Part shown: in pieces, positions 1 through 6,725 of the stretch
Position numbering within the stretch: position 1 is the first letter of the stretch
Layout of the letters: each line of letters starts with the position of its first letter
The notes under the pieces: generated by a model
What the model was told of the DNA's origin: nothing
Databases searched by the model: none
What the model saw: the letters and a program-made list of their open reading frames with translations, nothing else
Translations under genes and position numbers: made by a program
Assembly: GCA_046565505.1 (NCBI GenBank)
Contig: JBKHYJ010000085.1
Location: 1-10,856 of the forward strand
Direction: 5' to 3'
Length of the DNA stretch: 10,856 nucleotides
Source: JBKHYJ01 sp046565505
Lineage (GTDB): Bacteria > Acidobacteriota > Blastocatellia > UBA7656

Positions 1-78
1 ATTCGGGTGAAGGTTGCGCTCAAGCCAGATGGTCGATGCTTCTTCATCAAACAGTTCGTCTATTGGGAAGTCGATCAT
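1..78 (-). CDS. IS1595-like transposase, N-terminal fragment (runs off the window)
   Basis: Reading leftwards from an ATG at 78, 26 codons stay open to the window edge. They begin MIDFPIDELFDEEAS and end with LHPN. A start of the type MIDFPIDxLxDE followed by LHP is familiar from IS1595-family (ISXO2-like) DDE transposases, where it precedes an N-terminal zinc-ribbon domain and the catalytic domain. Neither of those is visible here because the gene leaves the window. The ATG has only a weak AGGCAG-like sequence upstream. The gene diverges from the IS110 transposase that starts 72 bases to the right, and I could not find a terminal inverted repeat between them. The family call rests on the short N-terminal signature only. 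Confidence 0.5.
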   Translation of the reverse strand, partial: MIDFPIDELFDEEASTIWLERNLHPN

Positions 79-150
79 ACTGCTATTTTACTGCCTGATC
101 CCTTCGCAATCTAAGGTTACATGAGCCTGTGAACAACCTTCCGAGCTATT

Positions 151-1092
151 ATGCCCCGGCTTGATCCACATCGGGCCGTGATAGCTCGCCCGCTGCTCGA
201 AGCAAGCGGCTACAGCCCCTGGTTCGAGCAGATGCTTGAACAGTTGGGCCACCAGGTCTGGATCGGTGATGCCGCCCAGATCCGCCGCTCAGCTCGCCGA
301 CGCCAGAAGAATGATCGCAGGGATGCCGAATTGATCTTGGACCTGCTGGTGAAAGGGGAATTCCCCCGGCTGCATAAACCCTCTGCCTTAAGCCGCGAGG
401 TACTCGACCATTTGCGTTATCGCACCCGGCTAGTGAAGGTTCGCACTATGGCAAAGAATAATATCAGGGCGCTGTCAGCCAGGGCGGGCCTATCGACCAA
501 GGCCAACCTCTTCACCCGCCGCGGCATGGATAAGCTCAACGCTTTGCCGATGGGCGGAGCCGCCGGTTTACAGCTCAAGCACTGGCTCGCGATTGTCAAA
601 GATCTCGACGGTAAAATCGCTGAGGTAGATAACTGGCTGAAGCGGCGGGCCTCAGCAGATAAGAGAGTGACACTGCTTCAAACGCATCCGGGGATAGGTC
701 TGTTGACATCGCTCGGCCTGGTTCACACGCTTGATCCAGTCACTCGCTTCTCCAGCACGCGGAAAGTTGCGGCATACGCGGGCCTTGAGCTTAGGGAGTG
801 GTCAAGTGGGGAGAGGAGGCGGATGCTTGGCATCAGCAAAGCGGGGCCTCGGTTGCTGAGGTACTTGATCATTGAGGCCGCGCATACGGCTGTAAAATAC
901 GACGAGCAGTTAAAGCGGTTCTACCAGCGGCTGATGAGGAGCAAGGGTAAGGCAAGGGCGATGGTAGCAGTAGGGGGGAAGCTGTTAATCCGGAGCTTCA
1001 TAATGCTGCGCGACGGCGTGGATTATGCGGAGTTTGTTCGCAGAGGTATCGAAGCTGGCCTGCCCGAGATTGAACATAGGCTAAATGCCTGA
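151..1092 (+). CDS. IS110-family transposase (DEDD recombinase), N-terminally truncated
   Basis: This 313-aa protein matches the C-terminal five-sixths or so of an IS110-family transposase, which uses a RuvC-like DEDD domain plus a Tnp20 domain carrying a catalytic serine. Visible features are the Glu motif LEASGYSPWFE (E17), the paired acidic motif KNDRRDAE (D55, D58), the Tnp20 helix-hairpin-helix HPGIGLLTSLG (about 179-189), and the serine region SSGERRRMLGISKAG (about 218-232) followed by LLRYLIIEAAH. Family members are usually 340-400 aa and begin with a strand carrying the first catalytic Asp (GxDxxK type). That strand is absent. In-frame stops at 112-114 and 130-132 block any upstream extension, and the other frames show no displaced N-terminus. 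The protein is therefore probably inactive as a recombinase. The first ten or so residues look unlike the family, which suggests a junction close to the start codon. No strong ribosome-binding site is visible. Family identity is secure and loss of function is inferred. Confidence 0.85.
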   Translation: MPRLDPHRAVIARPLLEASGYSPWFEQMLEQLGHQVWIGDAAQIRRSARRRQKNDRRDAELILDLLVKGEFPRLHKPSALSREVLDHLRYRTRLVKVRTMAKNNIRALSARAGLSTKANLFTRRGMDKLNALPMGGAAGLQLKHWLAIVKDLDGKIAEVDNWLKRRASADKRVTLLQTHPGIGLLTSLGLVHTLDPVTRFSSTRKVAAYAGLELREWSSGERRRMLGISKAGPRLLRYLIIEAAHTAVKYDEQLKRFYQRLMRSKGKARAMVAVGGKLLIRSFIMLRDGVDYAEFVRRGIEAGLPEIEHRLNA

Positions 1093-1113
1093 CCTTCTGA
1101 TTGGGCGGCCAGC

Positions 1114-1264
1114 CTCCGGGGTGATTGGCGCGGGTGAGTGAGCGGTGCTGTTTAACTCGGCAACCATCCCGGAGTGCGAATCAATCCTCATAGGCTGGGA
1201 TGCCTGAATAGATGATTGATCGTGCCTTGTTGAGTTTGATCTGATGGGGAGTCGCTCGGGCGAC
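1114..1264 (+). ncRNA. Candidate IS110-associated structured RNA (possible bridge RNA)
   Basis: Three structures follow each other just after the transposase stop. First, 1114-1127 pairs with 1161-1174: 13 of 14 positions pair, including the perfect heptamer CTCCGGG with CCCGGAG. Inside it GAGT (1136-1139) pairs with ACTC (1155-1158) around a 15-base loop. Second, ATCAATC (1180-1186) pairs with GATTGAT (1214-1220) and encloses AGGC/GCCT (1192-1195 with 1202-1205). Third, GTCGC-TCGG-GCGAC forms a tight hairpin at 1251-1264. IS110-family elements encode a bridge RNA with internal guide loops in a non-coding end. In the IS1111 subgroup that end lies downstream of the transposase, as here. The structure is seen directly and the function is inferred. 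Its 5' and 3' ends are unknown. With the transposase truncated, the RNA may be a relic. Confidence 0.4.
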
Positions 1265-1369
1265 AAATAGAAGGGTCTAATGCTCGACCGGAGTAGGCAA
1301 GTAGCTTAACGATGGCGGACTGATGCTGCCGCAGTAAGAGTGTGTTTAAGGTACTACTTGACTAATGCC

Positions 1370-1425
1370 TGTCTCATAGATGTTCAATAGTATAGCAGAT
1401 TATCAAAAAAGTGATAGATCAAGGC
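1370..1425 (+). repeat. Direct repeat, copy A (left of the kinase operon)
   Basis: From 1381 this copy reads TGTTCAATAGTATAGCAGAT, followed by an A-rich segment and TGATA...AAGG. The same order occurs at 7756-7800: TGTTCAA, then the exact 12-mer AGTATAGCAGAT, then CA...GA...TGATA and AAGGG. I estimate roughly 80 percent identity over about 45 bases. Weaker similarity reaches back to TGTCT at 1370 (7736 in the other copy). Both copies have the same orientation. This one ends 9 bases from the kinase stop codon. It could be an attachment site for the recombinase pair at 5853-7684, a target sequence used by the IS110 element, or a dispersed genomic repeat. Confidence 0.6.
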
Positions 1426-1433
1426 CTTATACT

Positions 1434-4400
1434 TTATGGCTTTACATCCCGTCCGCTGAGACTCGCAATTACTATCAGTAATTCGGTTGGCTCGACCGGC
1501 TTAGGCACGTGCATGTTGTAGCCTGCAGTAAGCGCCCGTATGCGATCTTCAGCCCTCGCATACGCGGTCAAGGCAACGGCTGGAATTCGTCCGCCGCGCT
1601 CCGGTTCTAGTGCCCTCACTTTCTTTATCAGCTCATAGCCATCTTCCCCCGGCATTCCAATATCGGATACCAATACGTTGGGCTTATATTGTTCGAGCAT
1701 TTCGAGCGCTTCACCACTAGAGGAAGACGTTTTCACCTCCGCCCCGTACTGTTCGAGCATCGCCCTGAGTAGTTCGCGGGCATCAGCTTCATCGTCAACA
1801 ACCATAACTCTGAGACCCTCAAGTGCTTGTGGGGAATAAATAGGTGCAGTCTCGCTTAAGCTCGAATAGGCGCGTTCCGACTCCATAGCAAGAGGGCCTG
1901 CTGGCTTGCGCAATACCATCACTGGGAGGACCACTGTAAATACCGCCCCGTGACCCTCCGCGCGATTATCAACCTTTACTGTTCCCCCGTGCAGCTCAAC
2001 GAGGTGGCGTACAATCGCCAGCCCCAGACCTAACCCACCATGCCTTCTAGCGGCTGTGCTGTTGGCCTGGCGGAAGCGGTCAAATACATAGGGCAGGAAG
2101 GCTTCATCAATCCCCGGCCCTGTATCGCTCACGGTTAATTCAAAGTAAGAGTCAATGCGCTGTAGCTGCGCCTGCACATGCCCGCCTTTAGGAGTGAACT
2201 TAATAGCGTTAGTAAGCAGATTCCACACCACCTGCTGTAGCCGCACAGGGTCGCCCAGCACCAGACCCGCGCCGTAAGCCAGCACTGCTTCGAGACGAAT
2301 CTCCTTGGCATCAGCCGCCGAGCGGACAGTGTCAACAGCAGCATTAATAACTGTGGTCAAATCGACCGGCTGTGTCTCCAGCCGAAGCTTGCCTGAAATG
2401 ATGCGCGATACGTCAAGCATATCCTCAATCAGTCGGGCCTGTAGCCTGGCGTTTCGATCAATGGTGTCAGTTGCGCGATTAAATATATCCTCATCAAACT
2501 TTTGTCTCGTCAGCATACTGGTCCAGCCGAGTATCGCGTGCAGGGGTGTGCGCAATTCGTGCGAGAGCATACCCAAGAACTCATCCTTGGCCCGACTCGC
2601 TTCTTCGGCTTGCTTTCGTGCTGCCTTTTCGCGCTTCAAAAGCTCTTCTCGCTCTGCGAGTGCCTGCTGCACTTTCTGGTACAGCCCTGCATTGTCCATA
2701 GCGATTGCAGCTTGTGCGGCAAGTCCTTCGACAATGCGCGCGGCACGCTCGGTGAAAACCCCCGCGTCCGGGTGACCGAAGAAAACACCGCCCAGTACCT
2801 CCCCCGACCGGGAGACTACTGGAACAGCCAAATAGCTCGTCACCGGCAGGTGGCCTTCCGGCATCCCATAGTAGGGTGAATTCTTACCATATCGCGGATC
2901 TTTCTTTACGTCGTCAATACAGACTGTCCCTTCACCTCGGAAGGTCGGGCCGAACAAATCAGTGGCGCGCGGCATAGGGAAATGCGCGAACGCTTCGCGG
3001 GGAACCCCTGAAAGGGTGTAGAGCATATACTCGCCGCCTTGCTCGGTGTATACGTTGTAAAAGAATGAACCAAAGTGGGCTCCGGTAAGCTCGGTTGCCG
3101 CGTCGGTCACGGCCTGCACGAGCCTTTGCAAGTCTAACTCTGCCGAGAGCACTTGCCCGATGCGGTTAATTGTTTCGACTATCTCGGTTTGCTCTTGAAG
3201 CCTTTCCTCTGCCTGTTTGCGCTCGATGCCCAAAGCGATGCCGTTGGCGATCGATGCTAGTGCTTGCAGGGTGGCCTCTTTAAAAGGCTTTCGGGCGAAC
3301 ATTGCCACAACCCCAACGAGCCGGTCTTCGACGATGAGAGGGTAGCCTGCGAACGCGACCATTCCTTCTCGTTTTGCCCACTCCCGGTCACTGACGCGGG
3401 GGTCGTCAATTACTTCGTTGGCCAAATGCGGCTTGCGCTCCTGGGCGATTATACCAATCTCGAACTGACCGACCGGCACGCGGCCGTGCGTCCCGTCCAG
3501 GTGCGTGTACATGCCTGCGCTGGCTTGCAGCTCTAATACCTGCTCCTTTTCGTCGAGCGTCCAGATGCGGGCGAATGCAGCATCGAGGCGTTGCACTAAG
3601 GCTTCCGCGCAGCGTTGCAGTATCTGTTGTAAGGAGTCAGGCTGGTTCAAGGCGACGCCTATGTCCGCGCTTAATGTCGCCAAGCGTGTGCGCTCGATGA
3701 GCAATTCTTCGGCGCGCTTACGCTCGGTGATGTCGTTGAAGACGATGCCGACGTGACGCAGTTCGGCGGATCCGATACGGAAAGCGCATACGTCGTAGTA
3801 GCGCCCCAACGCCGCCGCCTTATCCTCGAATCGGAGAGTCTCGCCGGTCAGCGCGATGCGGCCGTAGGTGTCGAACCAGTGCTGCTCGTGGTCCGGCACG
3901 ATCTGGCGCATCAACCTGCCCTTGGCATCCTTGATACCCGTCTGCTTCTCAAACTGTGGGTTGACCTCCAGGAAGCGGTAATCAGTCGGGTTGTTCCGGC
4001 CGTCGAAGATCACTTCGATGGCGCAATATCCTTCATCCATTGACTCGAACAGCGTGCGGAAGCGTTGCTCCGATTCACGCAAGGCTTCTTCGGCCTGACT
4101 GTTTTGTAACAAGATTGCCACCTGGTTAACGGCGACGCTTAAAAGCAGGCGGTCGGTTTCCGTGGGAAAGTCCGACCTTGATGAACCGGCTACCAAAGTT
4201 CCGTATCCTTCTTCGTGTAGCATCCCGATGGGGGTGACACACAGCCGCACCGTTCCGCTCCCTATAGGGTTTGGGATAGATGGGGGTTGGTCGGACGCGT
4301 TGAACCCAAGCCAGGGCGCGACCGCCGCAGCGATCTGTTGTGGCTGGTCAGCAGTCTCCACTCGTTGTTTAGGGTGAATCACCTCAATCGGCGCTTCATT

Positions 4401-4583
4401 TGAATGGCCCTTAAGCCGGATATAGATGAACTCCGCGCGGAGCGCACTCAGCAGCACATCAGAGAGGCTTTCGGCAATGCGCGGTGGGTCGTAGCCTGTC
4501 CATACAGCGGACAGCGCCGAGATCGCGACTAAATCCCGGACGCACCGACGAAGGATTTTGTTTTCATCAGAAAGAGTCTCCAT
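1434..4583 (-). CDS. Hybrid sensor histidine kinase (GAF-PAS-GAF-GAF-HisKA-HATPase-REC)
   Basis: This 1049-aa protein is predicted to autophosphorylate on His and pass the phosphate to its own receiver domain. I read a GAF-like domain at about 15-160, PAS at about 170-290 (ESEQRFRTLFES to FNDITERKRAEE), GAF at about 300-455, GAF at about 465-632, and a coiled-coil linker at 635-665. HisKA follows with SHELRTP (H675). HATPase_c has the N box NLLTNAIKFT (N792), DTGPGID (D820) and the glycine-rich GGLGLGLAIV (849-858). A C-terminal REC domain follows (about 924-1042) with D930/D931, phosphoacceptor D974 (VSDIGMPGEDG), T1006 and K1028. All catalytic residues are present. No membrane segment or signal peptide is visible, so it is probably cytosolic. 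The start codon lies 40 bases after the end of the read-through MEDS frame, which indicates one operon. The ATG lacks a strong Shine-Dalgarno sequence, so translation may be coupled. No dedicated response regulator with an output domain lies nearby, and the input signal is unknown. Confidence 0.93.
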   Translation of the reverse strand: METLSDENKILRRCVRDLVAISALSAVWTGYDPPRIAESLSDVLLSALRAEFIYIRLKGHSNEAPIEVIHPKQRVETADQPQQIAAAVAPWLGFNASDQPPSIPNPIGSGTVRLCVTPIGMLHEEGYGTLVAGSSRSDFPTETDRLLLSVAVNQVAILLQNSQAEEALRESEQRFRTLFESMDEGYCAIEVIFDGRNNPTDYRFLEVNPQFEKQTGIKDAKGRLMRQIVPDHEQHWFDTYGRIALTGETLRFEDKAAALGRYYDVCAFRIGSAELRHVGIVFNDITERKRAEELLIERTRLATLSADIGVALNQPDSLQQILQRCAEALVQRLDAAFARIWTLDEKEQVLELQASAGMYTHLDGTHGRVPVGQFEIGIIAQERKPHLANEVIDDPRVSDREWAKREGMVAFAGYPLIVEDRLVGVVAMFARKPFKEATLQALASIANGIALGIERKQAEERLQEQTEIVETINRIGQVLSAELDLQRLVQAVTDAATELTGAHFGSFFYNVYTEQGGEYMLYTLSGVPREAFAHFPMPRATDLFGPTFRGEGTVCIDDVKKDPRYGKNSPYYGMPEGHLPVTSYLAVPVVSRSGEVLGGVFFGHPDAGVFTERAARIVEGLAAQAAIAMDNAGLYQKVQQALAEREELLKREKAARKQAEEASRAKDEFLGMLSHELRTPLHAILGWTSMLTRQKFDEDIFNRATDTIDRNARLQARLIEDMLDVSRIISGKLRLETQPVDLTTVINAAVDTVRSAADAKEIRLEAVLAYGAGLVLGDPVRLQQVVWNLLTNAIKFTPKGGHVQAQLQRIDSYFELTVSDTGPGIDEAFLPYVFDRFRQANSTAARRHGGLGLGLAIVRHLVELHGGTVKVDNRAEGHGAVFTVVLPVMVLRKPAGPLAMESERAYSSLSETAPIYSPQALEGLRVMVVDDEADARELLRAMLEQYGAEVKTSSSSGEALEMLEQYKPNVLVSDIGMPGEDGYELIKKVRALEPERGGRIPAVALTAYARAEDRIRALTAGYNMHVPKPVEPTELLIVIASLSGRDVKP

Positions 4584-4623
4584 CGTTGTTGACTGTTAAT
4601 GTCGCCTCAGGCAAGTTGTGTTC

Positions 4624-5271
4624 TTACCTCAATCGGTCGGACGCATTACCCTTGCGCTCTTGTAATTCTTTGAGAAACTCTTCGGGCGGCACGAAGAAAG
4701 GGTTCTCTTGAAGCACCCCGCTAATGATCACCATCGGGTGAGTGCGAAGAATGTCCATCACGACGCCCCCGCCAAACTTGGCGAGATCGTACGTTCAGAC
4801 GACCGCGTCGTCATACTTCGGCAGAATGAAGTTCAGCCGTGTTTCATACTCTACTATGTCATCAACCCCAGGACGGTCTTCGAGCCCCCACTCCATATTC
4901 GCGACCAGACGGGTCAACGGAAAGCCCTGGGCTTTGCCGCCCTGCAGCACCTCCTCGATTAAGGCGAGCATGGCATCCTGGTCAAAGTGCCCTTCACGCA
5001 GATAAGCGTCCTCCCAGCGGCGGACCTCAAGCTGTCCGCTGCGCTCGGCCTCGGTCACGTCAATGCCGGCCTCACTGAGCCGGCGCAGGTGCTCGTCGCG
5101 GTGCGCCGGATCAACGATGTGGAATGCCTTATGACCTTGCTCGAACCCTTCTTTCACGAAGGGTAGAAGAACCTGATACTCCTCATCCTTCTTGTGAAAG
5201 AAGGCGCAGACATGTCGGGAGCGGTGGAGTACCGACCCAGCCAACCGCACCGTTTCTTTCTGCTCGTCCAT
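4624..5271 (-). CDS. MEDS-domain (DcmR-like) sensory protein with internal in-frame TGA
   Basis: MEDS (methanogen/methylotroph DcmR sensory) domains are presumed small-ligand sensors often linked to histidine kinases. The N-terminal part shows CAFFHKKDEEYQVLLPFVKEG and AFHIVDPAHRDEHLRRL, followed by a long helical region and VANMEWGLEDRPG. Translation would stop at TGA 4795-4797, right after DDAVV. The same frame continues as TYDLAKFGGG, then MDILRTHPMVII, then QENPFFVPPEEFLKEL, and ends at TAA 4624-4626. That tail is the expected MEDS C-terminus, and the TGA sits where I recall the family having a conserved Cys (VCTYDL). Read through, the protein is 215 aa. Stopped, it is 158 aa. The start at 5271 (MDEQKET) is chosen because GGGAGG (5283-5278) precedes it by 6 bases. 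A Met 13 codons upstream has no such site. The kinase follows in the same direction, so this is probably its sensory partner. The TGA is either a nonsense mutation or a recoded codon. Confidence 0.85.
4768..4797 (-). promoter_or_regulatory. In-frame TGA with immediately downstream hairpin (SECIS-like candidate)
   Basis: On the coding strand the TGA (4797-4795) is followed 11 bases later by CGCCA-AGTT-TGGCG (4783-4770), a perfect 5-bp stem with a 4-base loop. A T-G and a C-G pair extend it to 7 bp. Bacterial SECIS elements are hairpins just 3' of a UGA, typically with a GU in the apical loop, and this loop contains GU about 18 bases after the codon. I do not see a clear bulged U, and the stem also encodes the conserved LAKFGG, so it may be coincidental. 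Other genes in the window (IS110 transposase, 320-aa recombinase, permease) end in TGA, so TGA is not reassigned genome-wide. Confidence 0.35.
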
Positions 5272-5277
5272 TGCATT

Positions 5278-5283
5278 CCTCCC
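5278..5283 (-). promoter_or_regulatory. Ribosome-binding site deciding the MEDS start
   Basis: GGGAGG on the minus strand lies 6 bases before the ATG at 5271-5269. This optimal spacing favours that start over the Met 39 bases upstream. Confidence 0.7.
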
Positions 5284-5335
5284 TTTCTGATGACTGCCTG
5301 CGGGCCGCATTCGCGACGGTCACCCGCCGTGCGCA

Positions 5336-5364
5336 AGTATACTGCCGAACTGCCGTTGGTTCTA
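5336..5364 (-). promoter_or_regulatory. Possible promoter of the MEDS-kinase operon
   Basis: On the minus strand a good -10-like TATACT (5341-5336) lies about 65 bases before the chosen MEDS start. The hexamer 17 bases upstream (TAGAAC, 5364-5359) matches the sigma-70 -35 consensus at only 3 of 6 positions. This is weak evidence, and the distance to the start codon is its main support. Confidence 0.22.
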
Positions 5365-5530
5365 CGCAGGCCCGCTCCCGAACCTCAGGATGGGCCTTAT
5401 TCTTGTCGGTGATGATTACTTTCGCGTCGTCCTTTCCACATAGCTGGGGAAAGCTGGTGCGATGGTTTCCGACAAGGGCAGTAGTTACATAGACTCACAA
5501 GCATTTCAGTAGTTTTATAACTTTGATTGA

Positions 5531-5575
5531 GCTTGGTCAAGCCTCAGAATTCGAGGCGCGTTATCAAACATAACG
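5531..5575. repeat. Three consecutive inverted repeats
   Basis: Within 45 bases there are GCTTG-GT-CAAGC (5531-5542), GCCTC-agaattc-GAGGC (5541-5557) and CGTTAT-caaac-ATAACG (5559-5575). All are perfect stems of 5-6 bp. The first two overlap by two bases, so they are alternatives if folded. The third is followed by a modest T-rich run (TCTTTTATT), so a weak plus-strand terminator is possible. Operators for the divergent MEDS promoter region or a recombinase-binding site are other readings. Confidence 0.5.
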
Positions 5576-5675
5576 ATTCGGGTCTTTTATTCGGTAGGTA
5601 ACGACCAATGGCCATCTTTGTCTTGAGTGTAAAAAATCTCAAACTACCAAAAATAACTCGTTCGGGCAATTCTAG

Positions 5676-5722
5676 AACTAAGAGAATAACTGAAAGAGGT
5701 AATTCCAGAATTGAACAGTATA
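5676..5722 (+). repeat. Partial repeat, copy C (resembles 7793-7838)
   Basis: The order AA.TAAG.G, TAACTGAA, three bases, GGTAATTC, about ten bases, CAGTAT is shared with 7793-7838 in the same orientation. By eye identity is about 70 percent. The two exact 8-mers at identical spacing are the strongest part. With its partner it brackets the recombinase pair. Significance is moderate. Confidence 0.4.
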
Positions 5723-5741
5723 ACTATTATGTAGACAATAA

Positions 5742-5835
5742 CTCAGGTCCGACAACCCTGATGAACTTGATGTTACAGCAGCACTTCGCTTCATGCTAAT
5801 GTGCGGCCTCAATCTTGAACGGGAACACTGCCTAT
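5742..5835 (+). pseudogene. Possible tyrosine-recombinase remnant (box I region)
   Basis: After an in-frame TAA at 5739-5741 the frame reads ...PDELDVTAALRFMLMCGLNLERE. This resembles the box I helix of tyrosine recombinases, for example LLMLRCGLRVSEV in both neighbouring genes. The catalytic Arg position is Asn here (AAT at 5811-5813). No further motif follows, because the frame runs antisense into the neighbouring recombinase gene. Orientation is opposite to the two intact recombinases. The match is about 15 residues, so chance is a real possibility. Confidence 0.28.
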
Positions 5836-5852
5836 TATGTGCGACAATCATT

Positions 5853-6725
5853 CTACACCTTCGTCTTCTGTATCACCTTCCTGATCGTCTGCATATAGAT
5901 CTGCTTCACCTTCTGATTCGACATCCACGCATACCGCTCGCTGGAAGTAATTGATTCATGGCCTAGGAACTCCTTGATCGAGATCACCTCCGCCCCTTCT
6001 TCCAAGAGATTGGACGCGAACGTATGCCGCAGGCTGTGACAACTCGCCTTCACCCTGCTCACCTTCGCGTACCGCTCCATCTTCTTCTGGATCCCCTTAA
6101 TCGACAGCGGCTTGTCCTTACGTTTTTGGTTCCAGAAGAAGCTATCACCTTCTATACAGGGCGGGCGCATCTGCATACATTCTTTCATGCCCGCCAACGC
6201 ATCAGCAGAAATATACAGCCGCCGATCCTTCCGCCCTTTACCCTGCTCGACCATCAGCGCCTGTTGCTCCCAATCTATATCGCTCACCTTTAGATGTGCT
6301 ACCTCTGAGACTCTCAGCCCGCACCTCAGCATCAGCAGAAACATCGCTCGATCCATAGGGTTCTTGATCCCGGCAAACAGCCTCCGGACTTGCTCCTCGG
6401 TCAGTTTCTTCGGCAGCGGTCTTCCTTGCCTCGGGAAATGACTGGGCTTTACCGGATTGGTCGGCAGCTTCTCTTGCTCGATTACGAGATAATCAAAGAA
6501 CCGCTTGATCGCATTCAGTCGCCGGTTGATCGTTGCGGCGGCCAATGACTGGCTATGTTGCTGCTGCACAAACCGGTCAACCTCTTGCCAGGTAATTTGC
6601 CGCAGCGGTTTATTGATTCCCGCAAAGAACAGGCGCAGATCAATAGCGTAATTATCAATCGTATGTCGGGAATAATTCCTCGCCTGCAAGTGCTTACAGA
6701 AGCGTTCGATTTCTGAGCGAATCAT
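5853..6725 (-). CDS. Tyrosine recombinase/integrase, second gene of a coupled pair
   Basis: This 290-aa enzyme cuts and rejoins DNA through a 3'-phosphotyrosine intermediate. An N-terminal SAM-like DNA-binding domain (about 1-90, with YSRHTIDNYAIDLRLFF) precedes the catalytic domain. The full catalytic set is visible: R138 (CGLRVSEV), K163 (GKGRKDR), H230 and R233 (CHSLRHTFASNLL), H256 (FLGHESI) and Y265 (SERYAWM). Length and layout are XerC/D-like. Its ATG overlaps the stop of the upstream recombinase by four bases (ATGA), which implies translational coupling and probably joint function. Such adjacent recombinases recall two- and three-gene systems such as Tn554 tnpA/tnpB and RIT elements, although only two members are present here. 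It lies in the same direction as the MEDS-kinase operon but is separated from it by 581 bases. No terminator is obvious after the stop. The substrate site is unknown, and the flanking repeats are candidates. Confidence 0.93.
   Translation of the reverse strand: MIRSEIERFCKHLQARNYSRHTIDNYAIDLRLFFAGINKPLRQITWQEVDRFVQQQHSQSLAAATINRRLNAIKRFFDYLVIEQEKLPTNPVKPSHFPRQGRPLPKKLTEEQVRRLFAGIKNPMDRAMFLLMLRCGLRVSEVAHLKVSDIDWEQQALMVEQGKGRKDRRLYISADALAGMKECMQMRPPCIEGDSFFWNQKRKDKPLSIKGIQKKMERYAKVSRVKASCHSLRHTFASNLLEEGAEVISIKEFLGHESITSSERYAWMSNQKVKQIYMQTIRKVIQKTKV

Larger units (their letters stand above)
1093..1433. other. Non-coding stretch between IS110 transposase and kinase 3' end
   Basis: No convincing gene lies in these 341 bases. 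The left half is rich in nested inverted repeats (listed separately as a candidate bridge RNA). Next comes 1265-1369, which holds only weak stem-forming pairs such as GCGG at 1315-1318 with CCGC at 1329-1332. The right part, 1370-1425, is one copy of a direct repeat found again near 7736. I see no convincing terminator for either converging gene. The best candidate is the AT-only stem TATCA (1401-1405) with TGATA (1412-1416). Confidence 0.6.
5272..5852. other. Long intergenic region between MEDS operon and recombinase pair
   Basis: These 581 bases contain no convincing intact gene. The part up to about 5520 is the upstream region of the MEDS operon. A run of three inverted repeats lies at 5531-5575. 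From about 5600 to 5760 the composition becomes clearly AT-rich, with short internal repeats (GGGCAATTCTAGAAC at 5664 resembles GAGGTAATTCCAGAATTG at 5696), a partial copy of the 7793-7838 sequence, and then a possible recombinase remnant. A 63-codon plus-strand frame (5608-5799) exists, but its repetitive content and lack of recognisable family argue against a gene. The change of composition suggests this stretch was acquired separately. Confidence 0.55.

Noticed and set aside
1081..1266. 61-codon minus-strand frame after the IS110 transposase
   Set aside because: It lies across the inverted repeats of the candidate RNA and has no protein-like features.
1467..1483. Perfect 7-bp hairpin AATTACT-atc-AGTAATT
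   Set aside because: It lies inside the kinase coding sequence just before the stop and has no T-run after it, so it does not support a terminator call.
5559..5575. Integron attC-like reading of the CGTTAT/ATAACG hairpin
   Set aside because: The attC core motifs and paired R/L boxes are absent, and the nearby recombinases lack a recognisable integron-integrase-specific insertion.
5608..5799. 63-codon plus-strand frame
   Set aside because: It overlaps AT-rich repeated sequence and the possible recombinase remnant in another frame, shows no recognisable family and has only a weak AGGT ribosome-binding site.
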